This document shows positions 61,851 to 64,000 of a DNA stretch of 64,000 bases, piece by piece. This stretch comes from Bacteroidaceae bacterium HV4-6-C5C. GTDB lineage: Bacteria > Bacteroidota > Bacteroidia > Bacteroidales > Bacteroidaceae. Numbering within the stretch: the first letter of the stretch is position 1; the number at the start of each line of letters is the position of its first letter. Below the pieces are notes generated by a model. The model ran no database searches and had not been told where the DNA came from. It saw only the letters and a program-made list of their open reading frames with translations. Made by a program: the position numbers and the translations under genes. The stretch lies in the NCBI GenBank assembly GCA_007896885.1, contig VOIU01000004.1:124001-188000 (forward strand), read 5' to 3'.

Positions 61851-63152
61851 ATGGTAAAGATTGATAATATGGTTCTTCCTTCTTGTGGAAATAGACAGGC
61901 ACGGCATTCTTTTCCTTGGTACATCTTAGTGCTTATTCTAGCTTTTATGCCTGTGGCACTATGTGCTCAAATAAAAGATTTGAATTATTATATGAATGTG
62001 GCGTTGGAAAACAGCCCTTTATTGAAAGACTATCAAAACCAAATGGTTATGAATCGACTGGATAGCCTTATCCTCAGAGCGGTCTACAAACCACAGGTGA
62101 ATTTTTCAAGTGCAAACATATATGCTCCGAAGGTTGGACGCTGGGGTTATGACCCGGGGATTATTGATAATGGAACTTTTAATGCGTTACTCTCTGTACG
62201 GCAGTCTATAATAGGTAAGGGGAATAAAAAAACACAATTGCAATCATACAACTTAGATAATCGGGTGTTGCAAAATACGGCTAAGATATCGAAGCAGGAT
62301 TTAAACCTGGCTGTTGCATCGCAATATATTGCTGCTTATAGTGACTTGCAGGGGATAAAATACAATGAAGAAATCCGCATTCTTTTGAATAAGGAAGAGG
62401 TGGCTTTGAAAAGGTTAATGGAGAAGGCGGTATACAAGCAAGTCGACTACTTAAATTTCTTTATGAAGCTAAAACAGCATCTGCTACTTATTGATCAACA
62501 GAAGGCAAGCTATGAAAATAATATAGCTCTGCTTAACTATGTGTGTGGAATTGTAGATACAACAGCTGTTGAACTGAAAGCGCCTGATATTACACTGCTT
62601 CCGGTACCCGAATTTGAAAATACACTTCAATATGAGCAATTCCGATTGGATAGTCTCAAACTTAAGAATGGAGATGCGCTGATAGACTATGCTTATCATC
62701 CTAAATTGGATGCATTCGTCGATGCGGGATTCAATTCTACTTTAACTTACCAGGGTTATAAAAATTTCGGGGCAAGTATAGGGCTATCACTGATCGTACC
62801 TCTTTATGATGGTGGACAACGGCAAAAACAACACAATAAGCTTAAAACAGCACAGTTAACCCGTAAGAATTACTTGGATTTCTCACATAAACAATACCGG
62901 CAACAATTGGCACAATTCTATCAGCAACTAGAACAGACCGATCGTATCATAAAGCAGGCGCAGGAAGTAATGCAATATACACAAACGTTGATTGAAGCCA
63001 ATGGTAAATTGCTTCAGAATGGTGAAGTATCGGTCACCGATTATATTCTTGCGGTCAATAGTTTTTTGGATGCTAGCCATGCAGTGATACAAAGCACGAC
63101 CAATCGTATGCAAATAATCAATCAAATTAACTATTGGAATTATGAAAAATAG
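61851..63152 (+). CDS. TolC-family outer-membrane protein of a third efflux operon
   Basis: The 433-aa protein has a long N-terminus with a signal peptide (ILVLILAFMPVALCAQ) and the OEP pattern: LNYYMNVALENSPLLKDYQNQ, repeated long helices, and a conserved SLIVPLYDGGQRQKQHNK motif at the barrel-helix junction of the second half. The first ATG precedes the signal by about 20 residues, so a later ATG (61869) is possible. It overlaps the adaptor gene by 11 nt. Confidence 0.88.
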   Translation: MVKIDNMVLPSCGNRQARHSFPWYILVLILAFMPVALCAQIKDLNYYMNVALENSPLLKDYQNQMVMNRLDSLILRAVYKPQVNFSSANIYAPKVGRWGYDPGIIDNGTFNALLSVRQSIIGKGNKKTQLQSYNLDNRVLQNTAKISKQDLNLAVASQYIAAYSDLQGIKYNEEIRILLNKEEVALKRLMEKAVYKQVDYLNFFMKLKQHLLLIDQQKASYENNIALLNYVCGIVDTTAVELKAPDITLLPVPEFENTLQYEQFRLDSLKLKNGDALIDYAYHPKLDAFVDAGFNSTLTYQGYKNFGASIGLSLIVPLYDGGQRQKQHNKLKTAQLTRKNYLDFSHKQYRQQLAQFYQQLEQTDRIIKQAQEVMQYTQTLIEANGKLLQNGEVSVTDYILAVNSFLDASHAVIQSTTNRMQIINQINYWNYEK

Positions 63153-64000
63153 CCACACCCGTCGGATCGTAAATTCTATACAAATAGTAGTCGGTCTGTC
63201 TTCATTTCTTTTTCTGTTTTTATCTTGTCGTGGAAAAGCGTCATCGGAAGAGGAAGTGCAGACTAGTATTACTCCTGTGACTGTGGCACAACCTGCTGTG
63301 GACTGTATTCAAGAGGAAATGGAATTGAATGCAGTCTCTTCATTTTTACGGAAAAGCATCATAAAGGTGGTTACTAATGGGTATATAAAATCGGTGAATG
63401 TGATGCAAGGACAAAGGGTTGTCAAAGGACAGACTTTATTTGTGTTAAAAGGCAAAGAGGCGGAAAATCTTGGCTCTTTTATCAATGATCTGGGGACAAA
63501 TACGCATTTCACCGGCGAGATAAAAATTAGGGCTGGGAGTAGTGGTTATATTACCAATATTGCCCATCAGGTAGGTGACTACGTGCAGGAAGGAGATGTA
63601 TTGGCCGAAATTAGCGATGCTAATAGTCTGGTATTCCTGATGCAACTGCCTTATGAATTGAAACCTTATCTGGCGCAGAATGCTACACTGAAAATGAAGC
63701 TTCCTGATGGTGAGTCTTTTAAGGGCGTTGTTTCATATACTATGCCGACGGTAGACCCCGTTTCGCAGACACTCAGTGTTGTTATAAAGGCTAATGTCGC
63801 CAAAAATATACCCGAAAACCTTATTGCTAAAGCGGTATTTGTTAAAAGTGCCCGGAACAAAGCCGTCTTACTGCCCAAAGCGACTGTCTTGACGGATGAA
63901 ACACAAGAGCATTTTTGGATTATGAAGATGGTGGATAAAGATACGGCTGTAAAAGTGTTGATAAAGAAAGGTATTGAATCAAAAGGCTTGATAGAAATAC
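63142..64000 (+). CDS. Efflux membrane-fusion lipoprotein (partial, runs off the window)
   Basis: An open frame of 286 codons begins at 63142 and continues past the window. The product has a lipobox LFLSC (Cys29), a barrel-sandwich first half (IIKVVTNGYIKSVNVMQGQRVVKGQTL), almost no coiled coil, the second lipoyl half (IKIRAGSSGYITNIAHQVGDYVQEGD) and beta-barrel strands. Short adaptors of this type go with RND or ABC (MacB-like) pumps; the pump gene should follow outside the window. Confidence 0.85.
   Translation, partial: MKNSHTRRIVNSIQIVVGLSSFLFLFLSCRGKASSEEEVQTSITPVTVAQPAVDCIQEEMELNAVSSFLRKSIIKVVTNGYIKSVNVMQGQRVVKGQTLFVLKGKEAENLGSFINDLGTNTHFTGEIKIRAGSSGYITNIAHQVGDYVQEGDVLAEISDANSLVFLMQLPYELKPYLAQNATLKMKLPDGESFKGVVSYTMPTVDPVSQTLSVVIKANVAKNIPENLIAKAVFVKSARNKAVLLPKATVLTDETQEHFWIMKMVDKDTAVKVLIKKGIESKGLIEI

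Overview
The window is chromosomal DNA of a Bacteroides-type organism (Bacteroidales). The evidence is the lineage-specific gene content (type V pilus lipoproteins of the FimA/Mfa families, DUF3575/DUF3868, smalltalk protein, DUF4248, TonB receptor with an N-terminal CarboxypepD_reg-like plug), the repeated TAnnTTTG promoter -7 box, and an AT-rich background with almost exclusive ATG starts. No rRNA or tRNA gene was seen.

Layout. (1) 0-4.4 kb: housekeeping genes. A lipoprotein, then a minus-strand run carboxynorspermidine dehydrogenase > bcp > recA, and a META-domain lipoprotein. (2) 4.6-15.1 kb: a long minus-strand operon read from 15.1 down to 4.6 kb: TolC, membrane-fusion lipoprotein, AcrB-type RND pump, PII-like small protein, small membrane protein, a CoA-disulfide-reductase/rhodanese/TusA/DsrE fusion, two small membrane proteins, thioredoxin and a terminal MarR regulator. 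Its promoter is bracketed by two copies of a TTTTCCA-n-TGGAAAA palindrome. (3) 15.8-20.7 kb: dnaK with a sigma-54-like promoter, a membrane acyltransferase and a secreted esterase. (4) 21.2-31.1 kb: a TonB siderophore-type receptor interrupted by one in-frame TAG, a PepSY membrane protein, and a heavy-metal efflux operon (DUF6660, CzcA/CusA-like pump, TolC, CzcB/CusB-like adaptor).

(5) 31.2-49.0 kb: two tandem type V pilus modules. Each has its own tyrosine recombinase next to a ~0.5 kb segment with perfect inverted repeats at its ends (32363-32892 and 43604-44146), followed by a small regulator-like gene, a fimbrillin, a FimB/Mfa2-type anchor and FISUMP-like tip proteins. Module 1 also has DUF3575 and DUF3868 genes and two tip genes. 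In both segments the conserved promoter-like element points away from the pilus genes, so this assembly probably shows both modules OFF. Near-identical terminators end each module.

(6) 49.1-61.9 kb: accessory region. It holds an Rpn-family nuclease gene split by an inserted membrane-protein gene, the common Bacteroides set DUF4248 / helicase loader-like / GC-rich DnaB / HU-like / smalltalk / amidase with structured repeats between the genes, and defence-like cargo: an ATPase plus possible nuclease pair (51.6-53.4 kb), a membrane protein plus caspase-like protease pair (58.2-59.3 kb), and a single-gene AAA-ATPase/TOPRIM (DUF4435) protein resembling fused PARIS (59.7-61.4 kb). The last two lie between the amidase gene and a duplicated fragment of its 3' end. 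(7) 61.9-64.0 kb: start of a third efflux operon (TolC and an adaptor running off the end).

The strongest candidates for something new are the twin invertible promoters with mosaic tip proteins, the amidase-bounded caspase/ATPase-TOPRIM island, the ATPase plus nuclease-like pair, and the cloverleaf-like tandem elements between dnaB and the HU-like gene. All functional statements rest on reading the sequence and on family knowledge; no database search was run.
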